Shown here piece by piece: positions 34,201-48,900 of a stretch of DNA of 64,000 nt. The first letter of the stretch is position 1, and every line of letters begins with the position of its first letter. The position numbers and the translations under genes are program-made. Source of the stretch: Blastomussa wellsi (Eukaryota > Cnidaria > Anthozoa > Scleractinia > Plerogyridae); the NCBI GenBank assembly GCA_947652115.1, contig OX393572.1, forward strand, positions 15,707,488 through 15,771,487, written 5' to 3'. The notes beneath the pieces were generated by a model. The model was not told where the DNA came from, searched no databases, and worked only from the letters and a program-made list of their open reading frames with translations.

Positions 34201-37150
34201 CTCAATTTGCTGAGGAATAACACGATTTTCAATTATGCCCAAAATGACCAATTTTTGACTTTTTCAGCGCAAAATTTGGAAATTTTTTCGACCTCTCCGA
34301 TTTCAGCCTAACTTTTATGGATTTACTCAGCAGCTATCCGACTTTTCATTTCAGCAAAAAACCGCTTGTAGAAAGCTCAATTCGCTGAGAAATGACACGA
34401 TTTTCAAATATGGCTAAAATGACTGATTTCATAGGGGGGACCATAGGAAACTTTTCAAAATCGGCCGATATTTTAGCTCGACTTTGGAAGGCTGTAAAAT
34501 AGAAACTACTCGTCCGATTTTAGCCTACCTTGTATGGATTGACTCGGCAACTATCCTAGTTATCAATTGTGCAAAAAACCGCTTGAATAAAGCTCAATTA
34601 GCTGAGAAAAAATAGTATTTTCAAAAGTGCCCAAAATGGTCAATTTTGGACTTTTTTCTAAGGGGGGACCATAGGAAAATTTTCAAATTTTTTCGACCTC
34701 TCCGATTTCGATCTAATTGGTATAGATGGACTCAGCAGCCATCCTAGTTTTCATCTGGGCCAAAAACCGCTTGTAAAAACCTCAATTTGCTGAGGAATAA
34801 CACGATTTTCAATTATGCCCAAAATGGCCAATTTTTGACTTTTTCAGCGCAAAATTTGGAAATTTTTTCGACCTCTCCGATTTCAGCCTAACTTTTATGG
34901 ATTTACTCAGCAGCTATCCGACTTTTCATTTCAGCAAAAAACCGCTTGTAGAAAGCTCAATTCGCTGAGAAATGACACGATTTTCAAATATGGCTAAAAT
35001 GACTGATTTCATAGGGGGGACCATACGAAACTTTTCAAAATCGGCCGATATTTTAGCTCGACTTTGGAAGGCTGTAAAATAGAAACTACTCGTCCGATTT
35101 TAGCCTACCTTGTATGGATTGACTCGGCAACTATCCTAGTTATCAATTGTGCAAAAAACCGCTTGAATAAAGCTCAATTAGCTGAGAAAAAATACTATTT
35201 TCAAAAGTGCCCAAAATGGTCAATTTTGGACTTTTTTCTAAGGGGGGACCATAGGAAAATTTTCAAATTTTTTCGACCTCTCCGATTTCGATCTAATTGG
35301 TATAGATGGACTCAGCAGCCATCCTAGTTTTCATCTGGGCCAAAAACCGCTTGTAAAAACCTCAATTGGCTGAGGAATAACACGATTTTCAATTATGCCC
35401 AAAATGGCCAATTTTTCACTTTTTCATGGCAAAATTTGGAAATTTTTTCGACCTCTCCGATTTCAACCTAATTTGTATGGATTTCCTCAGCAGCTATCCG
35501 ACTTTTCATTTCAGCAAAAAACCGCTTGTAGAAAGCTGAATTGGCTGAGAAATGACACGATTTTCAAATATGGTTAAAAGGACTGATTTCATAGGGGGGA
35601 CCATAGGAAACTTTTCAAAATCAGCCGATATTTTAGCTCGACTTTGGAAGGCTGTAAAATAGAAACTACTCGTCCGATTTTAGCCTACCTTGTATGGATT
35701 GACTCGGCAACTATCCTAGTTCTCAATTGTGCAAAAAACCGCTTGAATAAAGCTCAATTAGCTGAGAAAAAATACTATTTTCAAAAGTGCCCAAAATGGT
35801 CAATTTTGGACTTTTTTCTAAGGGGGGACCATAGGAAAATTTTCAAATTTTTTCGACCTCTCCGATTTCGATCTAATTGGTATAGATGGACTCAGCAGCC
35901 ATCCTAGTTTTCATCTGGGCCAAAAACCGCTTCTAAAAACCTCAATTTGCTGAGGAATAACACGATTTTCAATTATGCCCAAAATGGCCAATTTTTGACT
36001 TTTTCAGCGCAAAATTTGGAAATTTTTTCGACCTCTCCGATTTCAGCCTAACTTTTATGGATTTACTCAGCAGCTATCCGACTTTTCATTTCAGCAAAAA
36101 ACCGCTTGTAGAAAGCTCAATTCGCTGAGAAATGACACGATTTTCAAATATGGCTAAAATGACTGATTTCATAGGGGGGACCATACGAAACTTTTCAAAA
36201 TCGGCCGATATTTTAGCTCGACTTTGGAAGGCTGTAAAATAGAAACTACTCGTCCGATTTTAGCCTACTTGGTATGGATGGACTCGGCAACTATCCTAGT
36301 ATTCAACCGTACAACAAACAGCTTGAATGAAGCTCAATTAGCTGAGAAATAATACTATTTTCAAAAGTGCCCAAAATGGTCAATTTTGGACTTTTTTCTA
36401 AGGGGGGACCATAGGAAAATTTTCAAATTTTTTCGACCTCTCCGATTTCGATCTAATTGGTATAGATGGACTCAGCAGCCATCCTAGTTTTCATCTGGGC
36501 CAAAAACCGCTTGTAAAAACCTCAATTGGCTGAGGAATAACACGATTTTCAATTATGCCCAAAATGGCCAATTTTTCACTTTTTCATGGCAAAATTTGGA
36601 AATTTTTTCGACCTCTCCGATTTCAACCTAATTTGTATGGATTTCCTCAGCAGCTATCCGACTTTTCATTTCAGCAAAAAACCGCTTGTAGAAAGCTGAA
36701 TTGGCTGAGAAATGACACGATTTTCAAATATGGCTAAAATGACTGATTTCATAGGGGGGACCATAGGAAACTTTTCAAAATCGGCCGGCATTTTAGCTCG
36801 ACTTTGGAAGGCTGGAATATACAAACTACTCGTCCGATTTTAGCCTACTTGGTATGGATGGACTCGGCAACTATCCTAGTTCTCAACTGTGCAAAAAACC
36901 GCTTGAATAAAGCTCAATTAGCTGAGAAATAATACTATTTTCAAAAGTGCCCAAAATGGTCAATTTTGGACTTTTTTCTAAGGGGGGACCATAGGAAACT
37001 TTTCAAAATCGGCCGATATTTTAGCTCGACTTTCGAAGGCTGCAAAATAGAAACTACCTGTCCGATTTTAGCCTACCTTGTATGAATTGACTCGGCAACT
37101 ATCCTAGTTCTCAATTGTGCAAAAAACCGCTTGAATAAAGCTCAATTAGC
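31210..37150 (+). repeat. 5.9-kb satellite block, copy also at 45932-51880
   Basis: Matches 45932-51880 at a constant offset of 14722 bp (A starts 32493/47215, 33074/47796, 33655/48377, 36555/51277). It includes units with TTTTTAGCGCACAATTTCG and CATAGGGAGACC, then block X. Differences I could see are scattered single bases. Similarity changes partner near 37150, where the sequence switches to the Y-like type. Confidence 0.8.
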
Positions 37151-37173
37151 TGAGAAATAATACTATTTTTAAA
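36947..37173 (+). repeat. C/B hybrid monomer, copy 2
   Basis: Same hybrid junction and diagnostic variants as at 25878, at offset 11069 bp. The host unit, from A at 36555 to A at 37363, is 808 bp. Confidence 0.9.
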
Positions 37174-37769
37174 AGTGCCCAAAATGGTCAATTTTGGACT
37201 TTTTTCTAAGGGGGGACCATAGGAAAATTTTCAAATTTTTTCGACCTCTCCGATTTCGATCTAATTGGTATAGATGGACTCAGCAGCCATCCTAGTTTTC
37301 ATCTGGGCCAAAAACCGCTTGTAAAAACCTCAATTTGCTGAGGAATAACACGATTTTCAATTATGCCCAAAATGGCCAATTTTTCACTTTTTCAGGGCAA
37401 AATTTGGAAATTTTTTCGACCTCTCCGATTTCAACCTAATTTGTATGGATTTGCTCAGCAGCTATCCGACTTTTCATTTCAGCAAAAAACCGCTTGTAGA
37501 AAGCTCAATTGGCTGAGAAATGACACGATTTTCAAATATGGTTAAAAGGACTGATTTCATAGGGGGGACCATAGGAAACTTTTCAAAATCAGCCGATATT
37601 TTAGCTCGACTTTGGAAGGCTGTAAAATAGAAACTACTCGTCCGATTTTAGCCTACCTTGTATGGATTGACTCGGCAACTATCCTAGTTCTCAATTATGC
37701 AAAAAACCGCTTGAATAAAGCTCAATTAGCTGAGAAACATTACGATTTTCAAAAGTGCCCAAAATGGTC

Positions 37770-40070
37770 AATTTTGGACTTTTTTCTAAGGGGGAACCAT
37801 AGGAATATTTTCAAATTTTTTCGACCTCTCCGATTTCGATCTAATTGGTATAGATGGACTCATCAGCCATCCTAGTTTTCATCTGGGCTAAAAACCGCTT
37901 GTAAAAACCTCAATTGGCTGAGGAATAACGCGATTTTCAATTATTCCCAAAATGGCCAATTTTTCACTTTTTCAGGGCAAAATTTCGAAATTTTTTTCGA
38001 CCTCTCCGATTTCAACCTAATTTGTATGGATTTACTCAGCAGCTATCCGACTTTTCATTTCAGCAAAAAACCGCTTGTAGAAAGCTGAATTGGCTGAGAA
38101 ATGACACGGTTTTCAAATATGGCTAAAATGACTGATTTGATAGGGGGGACCATAGGAAACTTTTCAAAATCGGCCGATATTTTAGCTCCACTTTGGAAGG
38201 CTGGAAAATAGAAACTACTCGTCCGATTTTAGCCTACTTGTATGGATTGACTCGGCAACTATCCTAGTTTTCTACTGTGCAAAAAACCGCTTGAATAAAG
38301 CTCAATTAGCTGAGAAATAAGACTATTTTCATAAGTGCCCAAAATGGTCAATTTTGGACTTTTTTCTAAGGGGGGACCATAGGAAAATTTTCAAATTTTT
38401 TCGACCTCTCCGATTTCGATCTAATTGGTATAGATTGACTCAGCAGCCATCCTAGTTTTCATCTGGGCCAAAAACCGCTTGTAAAAACCTCAATTGGCTG
38501 AGGAATAACACGATTTTCAATTATGCCCAAAATGGCCAATTTTTGACTTTTTCAGCGCAAAATTTGGAAATTCTTTCGACCTCTCCGATTTCAGCCTAAC
38601 TTTTATGGATTTACTCAGCAGCTATCCGACTTTTCATTTCAGCAAAAAACCGCTTGTAGAAAGCTGAATTGGCTGAGAAATGACACGGTTTTCAAATATG
38701 GCTAAAATGACTGATTTGATAGGGGGGACCATAGGAAACTTTTCAAAATCGGCCGATATTTTAGCTCCACTTTGGAAGGCTGGAAAATAGAAACTACTCG
38801 TCCGATTTTAGCCTACTTGTATGGATTGACTCGGCAACTATCCTAGTTTTCTACTGTGCAAAAAACCGCTTGAATAAAGCTCAATTAGCTGAGAAATAAG
38901 ACTATTTTCATAAGTGCCCAAAATGGTCAATTTTGGACTTTTTTCTAAGGGGGGACCATAGGAAAATTTTCAAATTTTTTCGACCTCTCCGATTTCGATC
39001 TAATTGGTATAGATTGACTCAGCAGCCATCCTAGTTTTCATCTGGGCCAAAAACCGCTTGTAAAAACCTCAATTGGCTGAGGAATAACACGATTTTCAAT
39101 TATGCCCAAAATGGCCAATTTTTGACTTTTTCAGCGCAAAATTTGGAAATTCTTTCGACCTCTCCGATTTCAGCCTAACTTTTATGGATTTACTCAGCAG
39201 CTATCCGACTTTTCATTTCAGCAAAAAACCGCTTGTAGAAAGCTGAATTGGCTGAGAAATGACACGAATTTCAAATATGGCTAAAATGACTGATTTCATA
39301 GGGGGGACCATAGGAAACTTTTCAAAATCAGCCGATATTTTAGCTCGACTTTGGAAGGCTGGAATATACAAACTACTCGTCCGATGTTAGCCTACTTGGT
39401 ATGGATGGACTCGGGAACTATCCTAGTATTCAACCGTACAACAAACCGCTTGAATGAAGCTCAATTAGCTGAGAAATAATACTATTTTCAAAAGTGCCGA
39501 AAATGGTCAATTTTGGACTTTTTTCTAAGGGGGGACCATAGGAAAATTTTCAAATTTTTTCGACCTCTCCGATTTCAATCTAATTGGTATAGACGGACTC
39601 AGAAGCCATCCTAGTTTTCATCTGGGCCAAAAACCGCTTGTAAAAATCTCAATTGGCTGAGGAATAACACGATTTTCAATTATGCCCAAAATGGCAAATT
39701 TTTCCCTTTTTAGCGCACAATTTCGAAATTTTTTCGACCTCTCCGATTTCAGCCTAATTTATATGGATTTACTCAGCAGCTATCCGACTTTTCATTTCAG
39801 CAAAAAGCCGCTTGTAGAAAGCTTAATTGGCTGAGAAATGACACGATTTTCAAATATGGCTAAAATGACTGATTTCATAGGGAGACCATAGGAAACTTTT
39901 CAAAATCGGCCGATATTTTAGCTCGACTTTGTAAGGCTGTAAAATAGAAACTACTCGTCCGATTTTAGCCTACTTGGTATGGATGGACTCGGCAACTATC
40001 CTAGTTTTCAACTGTTCAAAAAATCGCTTGAATAAATCTCAATTAGCTGAGAAATAATACTCTTTTGAAA
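37770..40070 (+). repeat. Satellite block Z, copy 2
   Basis: Matches 28440-30740 at an offset of 9330 bp with the same two TTAGCTCCACTTTGG trimers and the same TTTTTAGCGCACAATTTCG unit. It is followed by a Y copy at about 40085-41245, whereas copy 1 is preceded by Y. Confidence 0.8.
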
Positions 40071-41244
40071 AGTGCCCAAAATGGTCAATTTTGGACTTTT
40101 TTCTAAGGGGGGACCATAGGAAAATTTTCAAATTTTTTCGACCTCTCCGATTTCGATCTAATTGGTATAGATGGACTCAGCAGCCACCCCAGTTTTCATC
40201 TGGGCCAAAAACCGCTTGTAAAAACCTCAATTGGCTGAGGAATAACACGATTTTCAATTATGCCCAAAATGGCCAATTTTTCACTTTTTCATGGCAAAAT
40301 TTGGAAATTTTTTCGACCTCTCCGATTTCAGCCTAATTTGTATGGATTTACTCAGCAGCTATCCGACTTTTCATTTCAGCAAAAAACCGCTTGTAGAAAG
40401 CTGAATTGGCTGAGAAATGACACCATTTTCAAATATGGCTAAAATGACTGATTTCATAGGGGGGACCATAGGAAACTTTTCAAAATCGGCCGGCATTTTA
40501 GCTCGACTTTGGAAGGCTGTAAAATAGAAACTACTCGTCCGATTTTAGCCTACTTGGTATGGATGGACTCAGCAATTATCCTAGTTCTCAACTGTGCAAA
40601 AAACCGCTTGAGTAAAGCTAAATTTGCTGAGAAATAATACTATTTTTAAAAGTGCCCAAAATGGTCAATTTTGGACTTTTTTCTAAGGGGGGACCATAGG
40701 AAAATTTTCAAATTTTTTCGACCTCTCCGATTTCGATCTAATTGGTATAGATGGACTCAGCAGCCATCCTAGTTTTCATCTGGGCCAAAAACCGCTTGTA
40801 AAAACCTCAATTTGCTGAGGAATAACACGATTTTCAATTATGCCCAAAATGGCCAATTTTTCACTTTTTCAGGGCAAAATTTGGAAATTTTTTCGACCTC
40901 TCCGATTTCAACCTAATTTGTATGGATTTGCTCAGCAACTATCCGACTTTTCATTTCAGCAAAAAACCGCTTGTAGAAAGCTCAATTGGCTGAGAAATGA
41001 CACGATTTTCAAATATGGCTAAAATGACTGATTTCATAGGGGGGACCATAGGAAACTTTTCAAAATCGGGCGATATTTTAGCTCGACTTTGGAAGGCTGC
41101 AAAATAGAAACTACTTGTCCGATTTTCGCCTATCTTGTATGGATTGACTCGGCAACTATCCTAGTTCTCAATTGTGCAAAAACCCGCTTGAATAAAGCTC
41201 AATTAGCTGAGAAACATTACTATTTTCAAAAGTGCCCAAAATGG

Positions 41245-43260
41245 TCAATTTTGGACTTTTTTCTAAGGGGGAACCATAGGAATATTTTCAAATTTTTTCG
41301 ACCTCTCCGATTTCGATCTAATTGGTATAGATGGACTCATCAGCCATCCTAGTTTTCATCTGGGCTAAAAACCGCTTGTAAAAACCTCAATTGGCTGAGG
41401 AATAACGCGATTTTCAATTATTCCCAAAATGGCCAATTTTTCACTTTTTCAGGGCAAAATTTCGAAATTTTTTTCGACCTCTCCGATTTCAACCTAATTT
41501 GTATGGATTTACTCAGCAGCTATCCGACTTTTCATTTCAGCAAAAAACCGCTTGTAGAAAGCTGAATTGGCTGAGAAATGACACGGTTTTCAAATATGGC
41601 TAAAATGACTGATTTGATAGGGGGGACCATAGGAAACTTTTCAAAATCGGCCGATATTTTAGCTCCACTTTGGAAGGCTGGAAAATAGAAACTACTCGTC
41701 CGATTTTAGCCTACTTGTATGGATTGACTCGGCAACTATCCTAGTTTTCTACTGTGCAAAAAACCGCTTGAATAAATCTCAATTAGCTGAGAAATAATAC
41801 TCTTTTCAAAAGTGCCCAAAATGGTCAATTTTGGACTTTTTTCTAAGGGGGGACCATAGGAAAATTTTCAAATTTTTTCGACCTCTCCGATTTCGATCTA
41901 ATTGGTATAGATGGACTCAGCAGCCATCCTAGTTTTCATCTGGGCCAAAAACCGCTTGTAAAAACCTCAATTGGCTGAGGAATAACACGATTTTCAATTA
42001 TGCCCAAAATGGCCAATTTTTCACTTTTTCATGGCAAAATTTGGAAATTTTTTCGACCTCTCCGATTTCAGCCTAATTTGTATGGATTTACTCAGCAGTT
42101 ATCCGACTTTTCATTTCAGCAAAAAACCGCTTGTAGAAAGCTCAATTGGCTGAGAAATGACATGATTTTCAAATATGGCTAAAATGACTGATTTCATAGG
42201 GGGGACCATAGGAAACTTTTCAAAATCGGCCGGCATTTTAGCTCGACTTTGAAAGGCTGTAAAATAGAAACTACTCGTCCGATTTTAGCCTACTTGGTAT
42301 GGATGGACTCAGCAATTATTCTAGTTCTCAACTGTGCAAAAAACTGCTTGAGTAAAGCTAAATTTGCTGAGAAATAATACTATTTTTAAAAGTGCCCAAA
42401 ATGGTCAATTTTGGACTTTTTTCTAAGGGGGGACCATAGGAAAATTTTCAAATTTTTTCGACCTCTCCGATTTCGATCTAATTGGTATAGATGGACTCAG
42501 CAGCCATCCTAGTTTTCATCTGGGCCAAAAACCGCTTGTAAAAATCTCAATTGGCTGAGGAATAACGCGATTTTCAATTATTCCCAAAATGGCCAATTTT
42601 TCACTTTTTCATGGCAAAATTTGGAAATTTTTTCGACCTCTCCGATTTCAGCCTAACTTTTATGGATTTACTCAGCAACTATCCGACTTTTCATTTCAGC
42701 AAAAAACCGCTTGTAGAAAGCTAAATTGGCTGAGAAATGACACGATTTTCAAATATGGCTAAAATGACTGATTTCATAGGGGGGACCATAGGAAACTTTT
42801 CAAAATCAGCCGATATTTTAGCTTGACTTTGGAAGGCTGGAATATACAAACTACTCGTCCGATTTTAGCCTACTTGGTATGGATGGACTCGGCAACTATC
42901 CTAGTATTCAACCGTACAACAAACCGCTTGAATGAAGCTCAATTAGCTGAGAAATAATACTATTTTCAAAAGTGCCGAAAATGGTCAATTTTGGACTTTT
43001 TTCTAAGGGGGGACCATAGGAAAATTTTCAAATTTTTTCGACCTCTCCGATTTCAATCTAATTGGTATAGACGGACTCAGAAGCCATCCTAGTTTTCATC
43101 TGGGCCAAAAACCGCTTGTAAAAATCTCAATTGGCTGAGGAATAACACGATTTTCAATTATGCCCAAAATGGCAAATTTTTCCCTTTTTAGCGCACAATT
43201 TCGAAATTTTTTCGACCTCTCCGATTTCAGCCTAATTTGTATGGATTTACTCAGCAGCTA
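41245..43260 (+). repeat. Truncated block Z with loss of three trimers
   Basis: Starts as Z (GGGGAACCATAGGAATATT at about 41267), but near 41765-41800 the first TTAGCTCCACTTTGG unit is fused to the last part of Z (AATAAATCTCAATTAGC, ATACTCTTTTC). Against the complete block further right, the offset rises from 19006 bp to 20743 bp across this point: a difference of 1737 bp, three trimers. Downstream, 41770-43260 matches 62510-64000. Confidence 0.8.
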
Positions 43261-45931
43261 TCCGACTTTTCATTTCAGCAAAAAGCCGCTTGTAGAAAGC
43301 TTAATTGGCTGAGAAATGACACGATTTTCAAATATGGCTAAAATGACTGATTTCATAGGGAGACCATAGGAAACTTTTCAAAATCGGCCGGCATTTTAGC
43401 TCGACTTTGGAAGGCTGGAATATACAAACTACTCGTCCGATTTTAGCCTACTTGGTATGGATGGACTCGGCAACTATCCTAGTTCTCAACTGTGCAAAAA
43501 ACCGCTTGAGTAAAGCTAAATTAGCTGAGAAATAATACTATTTTCAAAAGTGCCCAAAATGGTCAATTTTGGACTTTTTTCTAAGGGGGGACCATAGGAA
43601 AATTTTCAAATTTTTTCGACCTCTCCGATTTCGATCTAATTGGTATAGATGGACTCAGCAGCCATCCTAGTTTTCATCTGGGCCAAAAACCGCTTGTAAA
43701 AACCTCAATTGGCTGAGGAATAACACGATTTTCAATTATGCCCAAAATGGCCAATTTTTCACTTTTTCATGGCAAAATTTGGAAATTTTTTCGACCTCTC
43801 CGATTTCAGCCTAATTTGTATGGATTTACTCGGCAGCTATCCGACTTTTCATTTCAGCAAAAAACCGCTTGTAGAAAGCTTAATTCGCTGAGAAATGACA
43901 CGATTTTCAAATATGGCTAAAATGACTGATTTCATAGGGGGGACCATAGGAAACTTTTCAAAATCGGCCGATATTTTAGCTCGACTTTGGAAGGCTGTAA
44001 AATAGAAACCACTCGTCCGATTTTAGCCTACCTTGTATGGATTGACTCGGCAACTATCCTAGTTATCAATTGTGCAAAAAACCGCTTGAATAAAGCTCAA
44101 TTAGCTGAGAAAAAATACTATTTTCAAAAGTGCCCAAAATGGTCAATTTTGGACTTTTTTCTAAGGGGTACCATAGGAAAATTTTCAAATTTTTTCGACC
44201 TCTCCGATTTCGATCTAATTGGTATAGATGGACTCAGCAGCCATCCTAGTTTTCATCTGGGCCAAAAACCGCTTGTAAAAACCTCAATTTGCTGAGGAAT
44301 AACACGATTTTCAATTATGCCCAAAATGGCCAATTTTTCACTTTTTCAGCGCAAAATTTGGAAATTTTTTCGACCTCTCCGATTTCAGCCTAATTTGTAT
44401 GGATTTACTCAGCAGCTATCTGACTTTTCATTTGAGAAAAAAACCGCTTGAAGAAAGCTCAATTGGCTGGGAAATGACACGATTTTCAAATATGGCTAAA
44501 ATGACTGATTTCATAGGGGGGACCATAGGAAACTTTTCAAAATCAGCCGATATTTTAGCTCGACTTTGGAAGGCTGGAATATACAAACTACTCGTCCGAT
44601 TTTAGCCTACTTGGTATGGATGGACTCGGCAACTATCCTAGTATTCAACCGTACAACAAACCGCTTGAATGAAGCTCAATTAGCTGAGAAATAATACTAT
44701 TTTGAAAAGTGCCCAAAATGGTCAATTTTGGACTTTTTTCTAAGGGGGGACCATAGGAAAATTTTCAAATTTTTTCGACCTCTCCGATTTCGATCTAATT
44801 GGTATAGATGGACTCAGCAGCCACCCCAGTTTTCATCTGGGCCAAAAACCGCTTGTAAAAACCTCAATTGGCTGAGGAATAACACGATTTTCAATTATGC
44901 CCAAAATGGCCAATTTTTCACTTTTTCATGGCAAAATTTGGAAATTTTTTCGACCTCTCCGATTTCAGCCTAATTTGTATGGATTTACTCAGCAGCTATC
45001 CGACTTTTCATTTCAGCAAAAAACCGCTTGTAGAAAGCTGAATTGGCTGAGAAATGACACCATTTTCAAATATGGCTAAAATGACTGATTTCATAGGGGG
45101 GACCATAGGAAACTTTTCAAAATCGGCCGGCATTTTAGCTCGACTTTGGAAGGCTGTAAAATAGAAACTACTCGTCCGATTTTAGCCTACTTGGTATGGA
45201 TGGACTCAGCAATTATCCTAGTTCTCAACTGTGCAAAAAACCGCTTGAGTAAAGCTAAATTTGCTGAGAAATAATACTATTTTTAAAAGTGCCCAAAATG
45301 GTCAATTTTGGACTTTTTTCTAAGGGGGGACCATAGGAAAATTTTCAAATTTTTTCGACCTCTCCGATTTCGATCTAATTGGTATAGATGGACTCAGCAG
45401 CCATCCTAGTTTTCATCTGGGCCAAAAACCGCTTGTAAAAACCTCAATTTGCTGAGGAATAACACGATTTTCAATTATGCCCAAAATGGCCAATTTTTCA
45501 CTTTTTCAGGGCAAAATTTGGAAATTTTTTCGACCTCTCCGATTTCAACCTAATTTGTATGGATTTGCTCAGCAACTATCCGACTTTTCATTTCAGCAAA
45601 AAACCGCTTGTAGAAAGCTCAATTGGCTGAGACATGACACGATTTTCAAATATGGCTAAAATGACTGATTTCATAGGGGGGACCATAGGAAACTTTTCAA
45701 AATCGGGCGATATTTTAGCTCGACTTTGGAAGGCTGCAAAATAGAAACTACTTGTCCGATTTTCGCCTATCTTGTATGGATTGACTCGGCAACTATCCTA
45801 GTTCTCAATTGTGCAAAAACCCGCTTGAATAAAGCTCAATTAGCTGAGAAACATTACTATTTTCAAAAGTGCCCAAAATGGTCAATTTTGGACTTTTTTC
45901 TAAGGGGGAACCATAGGAATATTTTCAAATT

Positions 45932-48900
45932 TTTTCGACCTCTCCGATTTCGATCTAATTGGTATAGATGGACTCAGCAGCCATCCTAGTTTTCATCTGG
46001 GCCAAAAACCGCTTGTAAAAACCTCAATTGGCTGAGGAATAACGCGATTTTCAATTATTCCCAAAATGGCCAATTTTTCACTTTTTCATGGCAAAATTTG
46101 GAAATTTTTTCGACCTCTCCGATTTCAGCCTAACTTTTATGGATTTACTCAGCAACTATCCGACTTTTCATTTCAGCAAAAAACCGCTTGTAGAAAGCTA
46201 AATTGGCTGAGAAATGACACGATTTTCAAATATGGCTAAAATGACTGATTTCATAGGGGGGACCATAGGAAACTTTTCAAAATCAGCCGATATTTTAGCT
46301 CGACTTTGGAAGGCTGGAATATACAAACTACTCGTCCGATTTTAGCCTACTTGGTATGGATGGACTCGGCAACTATCCTAGTATTCAACCGTACAACAAA
46401 CCGCTTGAATGAAGCTCAATTAGCTGAGAAATAATACTATTTTCAAAAGTGCCGAAAATGGTCAATTTTGGACTTTTTTCTAAGGGGGGACCATAGGAAA
46501 ATTTTCAAATTTTTTCGACCTCTCCGATTTCAATCTAATTGGTATAGACGGACTCAGAAGCCATCCTAGTTTTCATCTGGGCCAAAAACCGCTTGTAAAA
46601 ATCTCAATTGGCTGAGGAATAACACGATTTTCAATTATGCCCAAAATGGCAAATTTTTCCCTTTTTAGCGCACAATTTCGAAATTTTTTCGACCTCTCCG
46701 ATTTCAGCCTAATTTGTATGGATTTACTCAGCAGCTATCCGACTTTTCATTTCAGCAAAAAGCCGCTTGTAGAAAGCTTAATTGGCTGAGAAATGACACG
46801 ATTTTCAAATATGGCTAAAATGACTGATTTCATAGGGAGACCATAGGAAACTTTTCAAAATCGGCCGGCATTTTAGCTCGACTTTGGAAGGCTGGAATAT
46901 ACAAACTACTCGTCCGATTTTAGCCTACTTGGTATGGATGGACTCGGCAACTATCCTAGTTCTCAACTGTGCAAAAAACCGCTTGAGTAAAGCTAAATTA
47001 GCTGAGAAATAATACTATTTTCAAAAGTGCCCAAAATGGTCAATTTTGGACTTTTTTCTAAGGGGGGACCATAGGAAAATTTTCAAATTTTTTCGACCTC
47101 TCCGATTTCGATCTAATTGGTATAGATGGACTCAGCAGCCATCCTAGTTTTCATCTGGGCCAAAAACCGCTTGTAAAAACCTCAATTGGCTGAGGAATAA
47201 CACGATTTTCAATTATGCCCAAAATGGCCAATTTTTCACTTTTTCATGGCAACATTTGGAAATTTTTTCGACCTCTCCGATTTCAGCCTAATTTGTATGG
47301 ATTTACTCAGCAGCTATCCGACTTTTCATTTCAGCAAAAAACCGCTTGTAGAAAGCTTAATTCGCTGAGAAATGACACGATTTTCAAATATGGCTAAAAT
47401 GACTGATTTCATAGGGGGGACCATAGGAAACTTTTCAAAATCGGCCGATATTTTAGCTCGACTTTGGAAGGCTGTAAAATAGAAACCACTCGTCCGATTT
47501 TAGCCTACCTTGTATGGATTGACTCGGCAACTATCCTAGTTCTCAATTGTGCAAAAAACCGCTTGAATAAAGCTCAATTAGCTGAGAAAAAATACTATTT
47601 TCAAAAGTGCCCAAAATGGTCAATTTTGGACTTTTTTTGTAAGGGGGGACCATAGGAAAATTTTCAAATTTTTTCGACCTCTCCGATTTCGATCTAATTG
47701 GTATAGATGGACTCAGCAGCCATCCTAGTTTTCATCTGGGCCAAAAACCGCTTGTAAAAACCTCAATTTGCTGAGGGATAACACGATTTTCAATTATGCC
47801 CAAAATGGCCAATTTTTCACTTTTTCATGGCAAAATTTGGAAATTTTTTCGACCTCTCCGATTTCAACCTAATTTGTATGGATTTCCTCAGCAGCTATCC
47901 GACTTTTCATTTCAGCAAAAAACCGCTTGTAGAAAGCTCAATTGGCTGAGAAATGACACGATTTTCAAATATGGTTAAAAGGACTGATTTCATAGGGGGG
48001 ACCATAGGAAACTTTTCAAAATCAGCCGATATTTTAGCTCGACTTTGGAAGGCTGTAAAATAGAAACTACTCGTCCGATTTTAGCCTACCTTGTATGGAT
48101 TGACTCGGCAACTATCCTAGTTCTCAATTATGCAAAAAACCGCTTGAATAAAGCTCAATTAGCTGAGAAAAAATAGTATTTTCAAAAGTGCCCAAAATGG
48201 TCAATTTTGGACTTTTTTTCTAAGGGGGGACCATAGGAAAATTTTCAAATTTTTTCGACCTCTCCGATTTCGATCTAATTGGTATAGATGGACTCAGCAG
48301 CCATCCTAGTTTTCATCTGGGCCAAAAACCGCTTGTAAAAACCTCAATTTGCTGAGGGATAACACGATTTTCAATTATGCCCAAAATGGCCAATTTTTCA
48401 CTTTTTCATGGCAAAATTTGGAAATTTTTTCGACCTCTCCGATTTCAACCTAATTTGTATGGATTTCCTCAGCAGCTATCCGACTTTTCATTTCAGCAAA
48501 AAACCGCTTGTAGAAAGCTGAATTGGCTGAGAAATGACACGATTTTCAAATATGGTTAAAAGGACTGATTTCATAGGGGGGACCATAGGAAACTTTTCAA
48601 AATCAGCCGATATTTTAGCTCGACTTTGGAAGGCTGTAAAATAGAAACTACTCGTCCGATTTTAGCCTACCTTGTATGGATTGACTCGGCAACTATCCTA
48701 GTTCTCAATTATGCAAAAAACCGCTTGAATAAAGCTCAATTAGCTGAGAAAAAATAGTATTTTCAAAAGTGCCCAAAATGGTCAATTTTGGACTTTTTTC
48801 TAAGGGGGGACCATAGGAAAATTTTCAAATTTTTTCGACCTCTCCGATTTCGATCTAATTGGTATAGATGGACTCAGCAGCCATCCTAGTTTTCATCTGG

